The notes under the pieces: generated by a model
The model's input: only the letters and a program-made list of their open reading frames with translations
The model's database searches: none
Told to the model about the DNA's origin: nothing
NCBI GenBank assembly: GCA_964412555.1
Contig: CAYPPG010000018.1
Span: 51,275-115,274, forward strand
Length of the DNA stretch: 64,000 nucleotides
Source: CAYPPG01 sp964412555
GTDB taxonomy: Bacteria > Hinthialibacterota > Hinthialibacteria > Hinthialibacterales > Hinthialibacteraceae
Direction: 5' to 3'
Translations under genes and position numbers: made by a program
Shown: positions 1 through 7,211 of the stretch, in pieces
How positions within the stretch are numbered: the stretch's first letter is position 1
How the letters are laid out: each line of letters opens with the position of its first letter

Positions 1-1
1 A

Positions 2-1075
2 CTCGCGATCTGTTTTTATGTATTTTCCTCACGGCATATAACGCGAGATGGTGGTGATTGGATTCTGCGCACCACGAAACCGATTTGGCATCTGTATATG
101 CGGGAGCCTTTGACGATTGGGCTGTATCGTTGGATTTATCTTGCGTTGAATTCGTTTACACGTGTGAACAGTTATCAAGTGATTTCCATGCTTTCGATTC
201 TCGGCGGGATTTGGTCGCTTTTCTGGCTTCACCGTTTGTTTCAGCGGCAGTCTCAAGATGTATTTGTGTGTTTTATTGGGTGGCTTCTTGTTCTTTCATC
301 CAGCGGGATGATTTTATTGTTTTTCGGACATGTCGAAGTGTATCCAGTCTTCGTTGCCGGCTTGTTGCCGGTTTTCTGTTTGGCGAAGGAATACCTTCTG
401 GAACGGCGAAGTGTTGTTCCGGTTTCTATCTTTTTTTCGATTGCTTTTCTACTCCATCTCTCTGCCGGTTGGTTGATGCCGGCTTTTCTGCTTTTGCCGT
501 TTTTACAGAAATCGTTGGGAAAGGCTTTTCGGGACTGTGTGATTTTTTGGGGGGTATTTCTCGCCATTCAAATTTGTTGGTGGGGGGGATTGTTGCTTTT
601 TTGCTATAATGCCGATCTCACGAAAATGTTGGCGCGGCTGCATGAAACGTTTTTTGTCGGTCCGGACCGGGCGATGTTTTTACCGGCTTGGGCTTGGTTT
701 GATTCCTTTCATTTGTGGGATTTATTCAATGAGTATCTCTATTTATCTCTCTCCGGATGTATGTTGATGCCGATTGCCATTTATCAATTTGTCAAGATGC
801 GACATCGGCATGATGTTTTTTGGTTTGTGCTGTTTGCCGGATATTTTCTGTATACGTTTTTTTGGAATCCGGATCGGGGGTATCCGGAGGATTGGGATTT
901 GTTCACGCCGCTTGTGCCGCTGGTTGTTTTGTTTCAGTTTCATGTGTTGACAGATTCGGAAGCTTCATTGTCTTCGAATCATTTGCACTATCTTTATATT
1001 AGTGCTTGTGGGACGATTCCGTTTGTTTTGGGGCAGGTTTGGTTTCATCATGTTGTGCCGTTTGTGCATTTTTGA
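2..1075 (+). CDS. Polytopic membrane protein, 5' end outside the window
   Basis: The reading frame is open from base 2, so the gene starts upstream; the first internal ATG (98) is not a credible start because the coding-like sequence GDWILRTTKPIWH precedes it. What is visible is about 357 residues with eight or so hydrophobic segments and short charged loops, ending in a conserved-looking loop with the sequence WNPDRGYPEDWDLF followed by further membrane segments. The arrangement resembles GT39-type or other polyprenyl-phosphate-sugar-using glycosyltransferase membrane domains, but no catalytic DD motif is visible because the N terminus is missing. Function is not assigned. The stop is followed within 15 bases by a family A repeat. 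Confidence 0.7.
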   Translation, partial: LAICFYVFSSRHITRDGGDWILRTTKPIWHLYMREPLTIGLYRWIYLALNSFTRVNSYQVISMLSILGGIWSLFWLHRLFQRQSQDVFVCFIGWLLVLSSSGMILLFFGHVEVYPVFVAGLLPVFCLAKEYLLERRSVVPVSIFFSIAFLLHLSAGWLMPAFLLLPFLQKSLGKAFRDCVIFWGVFLAIQICWWGGLLLFCYNADLTKMLARLHETFFVGPDRAMFLPAWAWFDSFHLWDLFNEYLYLSLSGCMLMPIAIYQFVKMRHRHDVFWFVLFAGYFLYTFFWNPDRGYPEDWDLFTPLVPLVVLFQFHVLTDSEASLSSNHLHYLYISACGTIPFVLGQVWFHHVVPFVHF

Positions 1076-1087
1076 TATTTTTTTCTG

Positions 1088-1267
1088 CCACCCCTTCAGG
1101 GTGAGGCTTACTCTTTATTTTTGATTTCCAGGGGCGTTGCCCGCTGGCTAGCTTCTTTTACCCCGTTGGGGTAAGCTCTTTAAGTTCGTTGGGTATGCTT
1201 CTTCAGTTCGTTGGGTGAGCTCTTTAAGTTCGTTGGGGTAATTTCTTTTATTTCTGTTGGGGTAACG
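1088..1267 (+). repeat. Family A interspersed repeat with a tandem tail
   Basis: Bases 1088-1174 are a full family A copy: a hairpin caccccttcagggtg, a spacer, the core ccaggggcgttgcccgctgg and a terminal hairpin accccgttggggt. It is followed (1175-1267) by about four degenerate copies of the last module of about 23 bases (ctttaagttcgttggggta and variants). Other copies lie at 4251, 23716 (reverse), 31722 and 40379. The whole gap between the membrane protein and the dehydrogenase is filled by this and a family B element. Confidence 0.8.
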
Positions 1268-1279
1268 TTAATATATGTG

Positions 1280-1314
1280 TTGAAAGATGCGGGCAGGGAT
1301 GCCTGCGCTCCGAC
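1280..1314 (+). repeat. Family B palindromic repeat
   Basis: The sequence ttgaaagatgcgggcaggg followed by atgcctgcgctccgac forms an imperfect palindrome around gcgggcagggatgcctgc. Near-identical copies are at 5528-5565 (reverse), 21639-21675 and 61450-61484 (reverse). It lies 53 bases upstream of the dehydrogenase start. Confidence 0.75.
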
Positions 1315-1366
1315 TGTAACGCCGTCGTCCCGGCGGCATGTTTGGTTCATTTGAAAGGGTATGTTT

Positions 1367-2398
1367 ATGCTGGCGGCTGTTTTGAAGGATTTTGAACGAT
1401 TGGTTTTGGAGGAGGTTCCGACACCTCGGCCTGGGGATGGGGAAGTGTTGGTGAGAATCAAATCCTGTGGATTTTGTCAGACAGACTACAAAGCCATCAA
1501 GGGAATTCGGAGGAATGTGGAGTTTCCGTTGATTCCCGGACATGAGCCGGCGGGGATTGTCGAAGCGGTCGGTGCGCATGTTCAAAATGTCAAAGAGGGG
1601 GACGAGGTGATCATTCAACCCAGCGGTTTTTGCGGGCTTTGCCCGAACTGCCGGGTGGGGATGACGCATTACTGCGAACAGGCTTATACGACCGGCGGGG
1701 ATGGGCCGGAAGATGTTCGGCCGGGGAGTTTCGCCGAGTATACGGTCACCGGAGCGAATACACTTTTCAAAAAACCACCGAATATTAGTTTCGATGCGGC
1801 CTGTCTTACCGAACCGTTGAGCGGGGCGTGGAAGGGACTCATTCAGTATTCGCAGTTGACATTGGGAGACAATGTCGTCGTTATTGGGACGGGGGGCATT
1901 GGGATGTTCTGCCTGATGGTCGCGAAGGCGGCGGGGGCGGGACGGTTGATCGCTGTCGATATCAGCGACCATGCGCTTACCGTGGCAAAAGAGCTGGGGG
2001 CTACTCATGTCGTAAATCCTAAAAAATGCGAATCCAAAGAGCGAATATATGAAATCATTCCTCATGGTCCCGATCTTGTTCTTGAAGCTGCGGGGCCGAT
2101 TGAAGCGGTTCGGCTCATGGTGTCTTTGCTGCGGCGGGGAACGCGATGGAATATCTTTGGTATTACCACTCATGAGCCTTTCAAACTTGACGGGGGATTG
2201 ATGCATTTTCTCGAGGCGCGGATGGACTCTAGTTTCGGCACAAATCCACTGGCCATGCAAAAAGCGATCATGTTGATGGAGCGGGGAATTATCGATCCGG
2301 AAAAAATCATTTCGCATCGGTTTCCTCTAAGTGAAATCGACGATGCGGTGGAAATGATGGGGACGGAGAATCGGAATAAAGTCATTGTGAATCCATAA
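1367..2398 (+). CDS. Zinc-dependent MDR alcohol dehydrogenase
   Basis: Cytosolic NAD(P)-dependent oxidoreductase of the medium-chain dehydrogenase family, expected to oxidise an alcohol or polyol. Counting from this start (343 residues), catalytic zinc ligands are Cys37 (GFCQTD) and His59-Glu60 (PGHEPAG); the structural zinc loop is Cys89, Cys92, Cys95 and Cys103. The Rossmann glycine motif IGTGGIG lies near residue 175. The family length of about 345 residues fits. I prefer ATG 1367 over ATG 1361: the gaaaggg ribosome site at 1353-1359 is only one base from 1361 but seven from 1367. The substrate cannot be told from sequence; it stands alone between repeats and an unrelated operon. Confidence 0.9.
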   Translation: MLAAVLKDFERLVLEEVPTPRPGDGEVLVRIKSCGFCQTDYKAIKGIRRNVEFPLIPGHEPAGIVEAVGAHVQNVKEGDEVIIQPSGFCGLCPNCRVGMTHYCEQAYTTGGDGPEDVRPGSFAEYTVTGANTLFKKPPNISFDAACLTEPLSGAWKGLIQYSQLTLGDNVVVIGTGGIGMFCLMVAKAAGAGRLIAVDISDHALTVAKELGATHVVNPKKCESKERIYEIIPHGPDLVLEAAGPIEAVRLMVSLLRRGTRWNIFGITTHEPFKLDGGLMHFLEARMDSSFGTNPLAMQKAIMLMERGIIDPEKIISHRFPLSEIDDAVEMMGTENRNKVIVNP

Positions 2399-2496
2399 AT
2401 TTGATTTTTTTCCGTTACCTGACTTTGATTTTTTCGTTTTCTTGTCATATACTTTATGAAGAAAAGTACTTGATCGTTTTCTACACAGGACACGCC

Positions 2497-3111
2497 ATGA
2501 TCGAAAACCAAACCGCCCATCACACTCAGGCAGAACCGCAATCGCTCCACGTTCATGCCATGAATGACCTTCGCTTTATTCGCGACACGATGGAGCGCGC
2601 CACTTCATTTACGGCTGTGCCTGGCTGGGGGATGGTCGTAATGGGGGCTACTGCAGTGATCACCGCTATTCTGGCTTCTACACGCGCTGAGATGCAGGAT
2701 TGGCTTGTGCTTTGGCTTTGTGAAGCGATATTGGCCAGTTTGATCGGATCGATCGCGATGGGGTATAAAGCGCATTCCGCCGAGGTGTCTCTATTTTCCG
2801 GTGTGGGTTGGCGATTCATGATGAATTTGTTTGTCCCGATTGTTGCCGCCATTCCTTTAACCGCTGTTCTTTATCAACATGGGCTGGTGCATGTTTTGCC
2901 GGGATTGTGGCTTTTGTTGTATGGAGCCGGAGTTGTCACTGGCGGGGCGTTTTCGGTGAGAGTAGTTCCCATCATGGGATTTTGTTATATTCTTACGGGA
3001 ATCATCGCATTGTTCTGTCCTCCATCGTGGGGAAACATGATGCTGGCAATCGGATTTGGCGGTTTGAACATACTCTTCGGATGTATTATCGGATGGAAAT
3101 ATGGCGGGTAA
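2497..3111 (+). CDS. Multi-pass membrane protein of a HTH-linked family
   Basis: A 204-residue protein with a soluble 35-residue N terminus rich in His and Gln, then six hydrophobic segments in three hairpin-like pairs. The conserved-looking juxtamembrane stretch LRFIRDTMERATSFTAVPGW precedes the first segment. ATG 2497 has acagga six bases upstream, whereas the upstream extension to 2401 has no site and contains low-complexity sequence. Its last 11 bases overlap the start of the winged-helix regulator, so the two are translationally coupled; membrane protein plus winged-helix regulator pairs of this kind occur in Acidobacteria and relatives (recalled, not checked). The molecular function is unknown; a signal-sensing role for the pair is inference. 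Confidence 0.8.
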   Translation: MIENQTAHHTQAEPQSLHVHAMNDLRFIRDTMERATSFTAVPGWGMVVMGATAVITAILASTRAEMQDWLVLWLCEAILASLIGSIAMGYKAHSAEVSLFSGVGWRFMMNLFVPIVAAIPLTAVLYQHGLVHVLPGLWLLLYGAGVVTGGAFSVRVVPIMGFCYILTGIIALFCPPSWGNMMLAIGFGGLNILFGCIIGWKYGG

Positions 3112-3496
3112 GCAAAATACTCTCAGGAAGAATCAGGAAAATAACCTCCCTGAAGAAACGGAGGAAATCAGGGTCGTGCATAATCAGGCAATCAAATCAG
3201 ACCCAACACAGCTGGACCGCTTGATTCATGAGCGCATCCGGCTGGGCATCGTCAGCGCCTTGGCAGTCAATGATTCTCTGACGTTCAGCGAGCTGAAAAA
3301 GATTCTCAATACAACCGACGGCAATCTGAGCGTCCATGCCCGAAAACTGGAAGAAGCCGAGTACATTCTGTGTAAAAAAACATTTGAGGGCCGGACTCCG
3401 AAAACCGAATACCGCTTATCCAAAGCAGGGCGTAAAGCGCTCGAACGATATTTAAATCATATGGAAGCAATTATCGAAACGATGAGATCCAAATAA
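3101..3496 (+). CDS. Winged-helix transcriptional regulator (HTH_34-like)
   Basis: A 131-residue DNA-binding protein. After a polar 35-residue leader, residues about 42-125 form a winged helix: LDRLIHERIRLGIVSAL, then LTFSELKKIL, the recognition helix region DGNLSVHARKLEEA, and the wing with KTEYRLSKAGRKAL. This pattern matches the HTH_34 / ArsR-MarR-like group that regulates adjacent membrane protein genes. Its ATG lies inside the upstream gene (ATGGCGGGTAA overlap) and its stop is 21 bases before uppS. It probably autoregulates the operon; no operator is evident. Confidence 0.85.
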   Translation: MAGKQNTLRKNQENNLPEETEEIRVVHNQAIKSDPTQLDRLIHERIRLGIVSALAVNDSLTFSELKKILNTTDGNLSVHARKLEEAEYILCKKTFEGRTPKTEYRLSKAGRKALERYLNHMEAIIETMRSK

Positions 3497-3517
3497 TTTT
3501 TTTTGCAGGTGGACTTT

Positions 3518-4273
3518 ATGATACAAAGTACTTTTTCAATGCACAATGATTCACCATTCCATGTCGCCATCATCATGGACGGCAACGGACGCTGGGCTAC
3601 TCAGCGGGATTTATCTCGCAGTAAAGGGCACAAGGAAGGTTCCAAGGCGGTTCGCCGTACTGTGGAAGCAGCTCCGGAACTCGGGATCACGACCTTGACC
3701 CTCTATGCCTTCTCCGCTGATAACTGGAAGCGGCCGCAGCATGAGGTCAATCAACTCATGCTACTGTTTCACGAATATCTTTTTGGCGAGAAGGAAAACT
3801 GCATCGAGAACAGCATCCGGATGAGTGTCATCGGCCGGCGTGATCGGCTTTCATTGCCATTGCGTTCTGCTATTCAAACGATTGAAACGGCGACATCATT
3901 CTGCCGGTCGATGCATCTGCGCATCGCGATCGATTATTCGTCTAGGGATTCTATCCTGCGCGCTTCATCGAAGATCAATGGAAAAACGAATCTATCTCGG
4001 GAGGAATTCTCGCGGCTTTTAACGCGAGCCGATCATTCCAACCTTCATGATCCGGATGTGGATTTACTGATTCGAACCGGTGGGGAGCAGCGTTTGAGTG
4101 ATTTTTTATTGTGGGAAAGCGCGTATGCGGAATTGTATTTTACAGAGAAGATGTGGCCGGAATTTGAGGCGGGTGATCTCGAAGATGCGATTCGAGTTTT
4201 TCATAGCCGAGAGAGAAGATTTGGGGAGATAGTGGAAAGTTTTTCTCTGTCACCCTTTCAGGGTGAAATTTAA
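3518..4273 (+). CDS. uppS: Isoprenyl (undecaprenyl) diphosphate synthase
   Basis: Cis-prenyltransferase that extends farnesyl diphosphate with isopentenyl diphosphate to the C55 lipid carrier for cell wall and glycan assembly. The signature IIMDGNGRWA with the catalytic Asp is near residue 20, followed by the SRSKGHKEG loop, YAFSADNWKRP, and the C-terminal RTGGEQRLSDFLLWE and AYAELYF motifs. ATG 3518 is chosen because caggtgg lies just upstream; the TTG at 3503 would sit inside that site. The motif usually reading NYGGRDEI is here IDYSSRDSI, a divergence from housekeeping UppS, so a second paralogue elsewhere is possible. The last nine residues (SLSPFQGEI) and the stop codon come from a family A repeat. 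Confidence 0.9.
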   Translation: MIQSTFSMHNDSPFHVAIIMDGNGRWATQRDLSRSKGHKEGSKAVRRTVEAAPELGITTLTLYAFSADNWKRPQHEVNQLMLLFHEYLFGEKENCIENSIRMSVIGRRDRLSLPLRSAIQTIETATSFCRSMHLRIAIDYSSRDSILRASSKINGKTNLSREEFSRLLTRADHSNLHDPDVDLLIRTGGEQRLSDFLLWESAYAELYFTEKMWPEFEAGDLEDAIRVFHSRERRFGEIVESFSLSPFQGEI

Positions 4274-4336
4274 AAATTATTGAATATTTCCAGGGGCGTT
4301 GCCCGCTGGCTATCTTCTTCAACCCCGTTGGGGTTG
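4251..4336 (+). repeat. Family A interspersed repeat overlapping the uppS stop
   Basis: Hairpin caccctttcagggtg at 4251-4265, core ccaggggcgttgcccgctgg, and terminal hairpin accccgttggggtt ending at 4336. It has the same order and spacing as the copy at 1088. The first hairpin supplies the last codons and stop of uppS. Confidence 0.8.
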
Positions 4337-4341
4337 GGAAT

Positions 4342-4419
4342 TGCACTCGATACGCTCCTCGATGCGAACTTGGGCAAATACGAGGTAACTCAGGCGCAAT
4401 GGGAAACAATCGTGATGTA
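4342..4419 (+). pseudogene. Remnant of a formylglycine-generating-enzyme (FGE-sulfatase) domain
   Basis: The frame reads LDTLLDANLGKYEVTQAQWE before a stop a few codons later. LGKYEVTQAQWE followed by VM is the hallmark start of FGE/SUMF1-like domains, normally of 250 residues. Here nothing recognisable remains upstream or downstream, although the +1 frame just after reads MGNNRDVNSDP, similar to the VMGNNPS continuation, which suggests a small deletion. It is wedged between a family A repeat and the convergent secreted-protein gene. I treat it as a decayed fragment, not an expressed gene. Confidence 0.5.
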
Positions 4420-4435
4420 AACTCTGATCCCTTAT

Positions 4436-5293
4436 TTAAAAAAGCGTCCATTCTGTTACATCGGTTCCGCCTTCAAAACGCACAGGGTTGTCTCTGGCGC
4501 TGGTAACATCCCACCAACCCATGTGATCCCAGCCGCTGGAACCGTGGGTGATGTAATTGACGTTGCCGTTGAAATCTCCATCCGGCCAGACGATCAAGGG
4601 GGCGCCTGCGCCTTGAATGCTAACGATGACTCTTAGCCAGGTGATTCCATTTTCATCCGGATCGTCGAGGGTAATGAAGGCAGTATCTTGATCCAGGTCG
4701 AATGCAAATTCGACGGCGTAAAAATCCTCGCCGGGGATGATATTGTATTCCACATTTTCCAAATTATGCTCAGCGGGTGAACTATTTGGGTTACGAAGGA
4801 TATCGGCATAATGGCCGTCCGCGCCAAAGACGATTTTATTGCGTGGATCTTCCGGATAGTTTTGTAAGATGAGGAATTCGTATAAGGCGCTGCCCCACCA
4901 TCCAGCTTCGTCGTTTTCGGTCGGCGGCTCATCCGCGACGCCTGGGGTGAAGCCCGTACCCATGATTCCGACATATAAGCGAGGTGGATCACCGTCGACG
5001 ATGCCGGCGTAAAAATGCATTTCATCCGAGCGTGGCCCATTCACCGGGTCTTGATCGTTTTCGGGTGAAGAAAAGATGAGCCAATCGGTTCCATCGTTCA
5101 GGGCGGCGGACCAGTCGGGATCGAACTCGCCTCCGATTTCCGGAAGTGGACCGGCCGGATCGATGAACTTGACGACATACGTATTGGTTTCAACCGGACC
5201 GAATTCAGTATCCTGCGCGAAGCCGCTGACGGCGAACAAGATTATGGCCGTCGTACTGACTACAAACCATTGCACCATTCTATTCCGTTTCAT
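4436..5293 (-). CDS. Secreted protein of unknown function
   Basis: A 285-residue protein with a clear signal peptide (MKRNRMVQWFV, hydrophobic core, cleavage near GFAQD). The mature part is acidic and rich in Trp, Asp and Gly, beta-sheet-like, with no transmembrane segments; stretches such as EIGGEFDPDWSAALNDGTDW and FYAVEFAFDLDQDTAFITL recall CBM9/DOMON-type sandwich domains that bind carbohydrate or haem, but this is a weak resemblance only. Monocistronic and leftward, converging on the FGE remnant. Role unknown, probably extracellular or periplasmic. Confidence 0.75.
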   Translation of the reverse strand: MKRNRMVQWFVVSTTAIILFAVSGFAQDTEFGPVETNTYVVKFIDPAGPLPEIGGEFDPDWSAALNDGTDWLIFSSPENDQDPVNGPRSDEMHFYAGIVDGDPPRLYVGIMGTGFTPGVADEPPTENDEAGWWGSALYEFLILQNYPEDPRNKIVFGADGHYADILRNPNSSPAEHNLENVEYNIIPGEDFYAVEFAFDLDQDTAFITLDDPDENGITWLRVIVSIQGAGAPLIVWPDGDFNGNVNYITHGSSGWDHMGWWDVTSARDNPVRFEGGTDVTEWTLF

Positions 5294-5527
5294 GATACAT
5301 ATTCTCCTTATCCATTTGATAAATCATGGCTGACCTATTTACACGTTAGCCAAGAATTTCTACTGATTCATTGAAAATATTTTCTCATAAATCGAATGGC
5401 TTTGTCAACCGTTCTCATGGTATTTTTGAAGATCAAAATTTTTGAAAAATTTGCATGGAAATGGAATAAAACTGTGTCATAATCAATACAATCCATTTGT
5501 TCATGGATAACGATAAAAAAATTGAAT
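5294..5527. other. AT-rich intergenic stretch, no gene seen
   Basis: Between the divergent secreted-protein gene and the prepilin. It is AT-rich and probably holds promoters for both. No convincing hairpin or open frame was seen before the family B repeat at 5528. Confidence 0.4.
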
Positions 5528-5565
5528 GTCGGAGCGCGGGCATCCCTGCCCGCATCTTTCAACGC
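5528..5565 (-). repeat. Family B palindromic repeat (reverse orientation)
   Basis: gtcggagcgcgggcatccc followed by tgcccgcatctttcaacgc, the reverse complement of the copies at 1280 and 21639. It lies 62 bases upstream of the prepilin start. Confidence 0.75.
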
Positions 5566-5627
5566 ATGCATTTTCATCTAATCGCTGCTTCCAGTTGGCG
5601 TCGCCGATACGAAATGTGAGACCGAAC

Positions 5628-6215
5628 ATGAAAAGCAAAGATCGAGTAGAGATGTCCTTTACCTTGATAGAACTGTTGATCGTTGTAGCCATTATCGGCA
5701 TCCTGGCCGCTATTGCGGTTCCGAATTTTCTCAATGCGCAAATCCGCGCGAAACTCGCCCGTTGTGAGGCGGATATGAAAGCATTGGAAACGGCGGTGGA
5801 ATCGTACCGGATCGACTCGAACCAATATATCGGGAATTTTCAGTTGGCGAAACTGACCGCGCCGGTGGCCTATATCAGTGCCATTCCGGAAGACCCCTTC
5901 GGCCCGATTGTGGAAAGCGATTATGGATATAATACTATCCTCACGGCTTATGGAAGGCCCATCAAACGATACTATATTTTTCACGGTCCCCCGACGTTTG
6001 ATCACCATCCGGATATGATTCGGCTCAATATCAGATGGGTTTTGACCGGTCTCGGTCCCGATCAAGGATGGTTTGACGGTCCCGGTGGTGCAAGTTCCTA
6101 TCCGCGTTATGATACCTCGAACGGCCTTGCAAGCCGGGGAAACATTGAGCGTGTCGGTCCCGGAAACATACCGCAAAAGACATATCGCGATAGTTGGGAT
6201 TCAAGCCCTGGTTGA
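5628..6215 (+). CDS. GspG-like type II secretion / type IV prepilin
   Basis: A 195-residue prepilin. Residues 10-32 read SFTLIELLIVVAIIGILAAIAVP, the class III signal with Glu at +5 of the mature protein; the residue before the cut is Ser rather than the usual Gly. The mature part begins with NFLNAQIRAKLARCEADMKALETAVESY, the helix typical of GspG-like proteins found in many copies in Planctomycetes and related candidate phyla. The C-terminal domain is Pro/Gly/Tyr-rich. ATG 5628 is chosen because it places the signal nine residues in; upstream in-frame sequence is family B repeat. No secretion machinery is adjacent. It could be a stand-alone pseudopilin-like surface protein. Confidence 0.85.
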   Translation: MKSKDRVEMSFTLIELLIVVAIIGILAAIAVPNFLNAQIRAKLARCEADMKALETAVESYRIDSNQYIGNFQLAKLTAPVAYISAIPEDPFGPIVESDYGYNTILTAYGRPIKRYYIFHGPPTFDHHPDMIRLNIRWVLTGLGPDQGWFDGPGGASSYPRYDTSNGLASRGNIERVGPGNIPQKTYRDSWDSSPG

Positions 6216-6223
6216 TCAGATTG

Positions 6224-6982
6224 CTATTTATATACTTTGTAACTGAATTCCCGAATTCCGGCCGGTTCGGCAATCAACGGCAAGAGAACCTCGAAAAAAG
6301 TCTGTGCCATCAACTGATCCCCCTTTTCACCGGGATGCAATCCATCCGGCAGCAAATCCGGTCCTTCTGCTTTTAAAGGTGTGTAATTGTCGGCAATGAG
6401 CAATCCTCGTTCTTCCGCAATTTGACGCAACGCCGGATTCATTTCATTTGGAATCCGGTCCCGGTGAATGAATCGCGTGCTGAAATTGGAAGCCATATGC
6501 TCGTCTTCCTGAGGAGAATTGTGGGGCGGGATCAAGGATAGAATGATTTGCGGGATAGTGCCGTCACTGTAGGTATGATTGGCGAAGACGTCGATCAACG
6601 CATTCATGCGTTCCAGGTATACATCCAAGGGGGTTTCATCTCCCACGCGGGTGTCGTTGGTTCCGAGCATGATGGTGACAAAATGCGCATCCGTCCGTTG
6701 CAGAACTCGTTCTCCTGTTCGTCCCTGCCAATAGGAGAGCCGGTCTCCTACCGTATCTCCCGATACGCCGTAATTGAATACACGAATGTTCTCTATTCCT
6801 CTATCTCGAAACATTTGTTGCAAAAGCCGAGGATAATCGTGGCCTGAACCGTAGGTTTGCCCATAGGTGATGCTGTCTCCAATGCAAAACACGTTCATCG
6901 TTGCTTCCTGTGAATATACTCCCGATACAATCAACATGAAAAAAAATAACAGATAACCGAATCGTTTTGTGTATCGATTCAT
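6224..6982 (-). CDS. Secreted SGNH/GDSL hydrolase
   Basis: A 252-residue esterase-type hydrolase with signal peptide (hydrophobic residues 8-22, cleavage near VYSQ). Block I is FCIGDSITYG with nucleophile Ser37; block II Gly lies in NYGVSGDTVGDR; block III is MLGTNDTR; block V is DGLHPGEKG with the Asp-x-x-His pair near residue 216. This is the SGNH lipase/acetylxylan-esterase-like group; a role in deacylating exported glycans is plausible given the sulfatase and sialidase in the region. It converges on the prepilin gene with only 8 bases between stops. A second SGNH enzyme is at 60717. Confidence 0.9.
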   Translation of the reverse strand: MNRYTKRFGYLLFFFMLIVSGVYSQEATMNVFCIGDSITYGQTYGSGHDYPRLLQQMFRDRGIENIRVFNYGVSGDTVGDRLSYWQGRTGERVLQRTDAHFVTIMLGTNDTRVGDETPLDVYLERMNALIDVFANHTYSDGTIPQIILSLIPPHNSPQEDEHMASNFSTRFIHRDRIPNEMNPALRQIAEERGLLIADNYTPLKAEGPDLLPDGLHPGEKGDQLMAQTFFEVLLPLIAEPAGIREFSYKVYK

Positions 6983-7076
6983 TTTTTCATCCCTTCATTT
7001 GATTTAATAAATCTGCATAATCAATTGATCACCTCATTATAAATGAGAACATGAAAAAAACTATCGAAGGACGAAC

Positions 7077-7145
7077 ATGAAAAATTCCCATTCCTTTACC
7101 TTGATCGAATTGCTGATCTATGTACTATCATTCTCTCCATTTTGA
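7077..7145 (+). pseudogene. Remnant of a prepilin N terminus
   Basis: Short frame reading MKNSHSFTLIELLIYVLSFSPF and a stop. The first half is a perfect class III signal start (SFTLIELLI) that even shares the unusual Ser before the cut with the prepilin at 5628; the frame is then lost. The preceding gacgaac leader resembles accgaac in front of the 5628 gene, so it is likely a decayed duplicate of that gene. Confidence 0.55.
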
Positions 7146-7211
7146 TCGATAATAATAGAATCGGTTAGACATGTACAATCCGACATTTCTAAAATAGATA
7201 AGATGTTTTGA

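Noticed and set aside
1088..1267. Tandem modules considered as a CRISPR array
   Set aside because: Units are about 23 bases without unique spacers of constant length.
1268..2317. 349-codon open frame antisense to the alcohol dehydrogenase
   Set aside because: Composition is Arg/His/Pro/Asn-rich as expected for an antisense shadow; the + strand gene has complete zinc-binding and Rossmann motifs.
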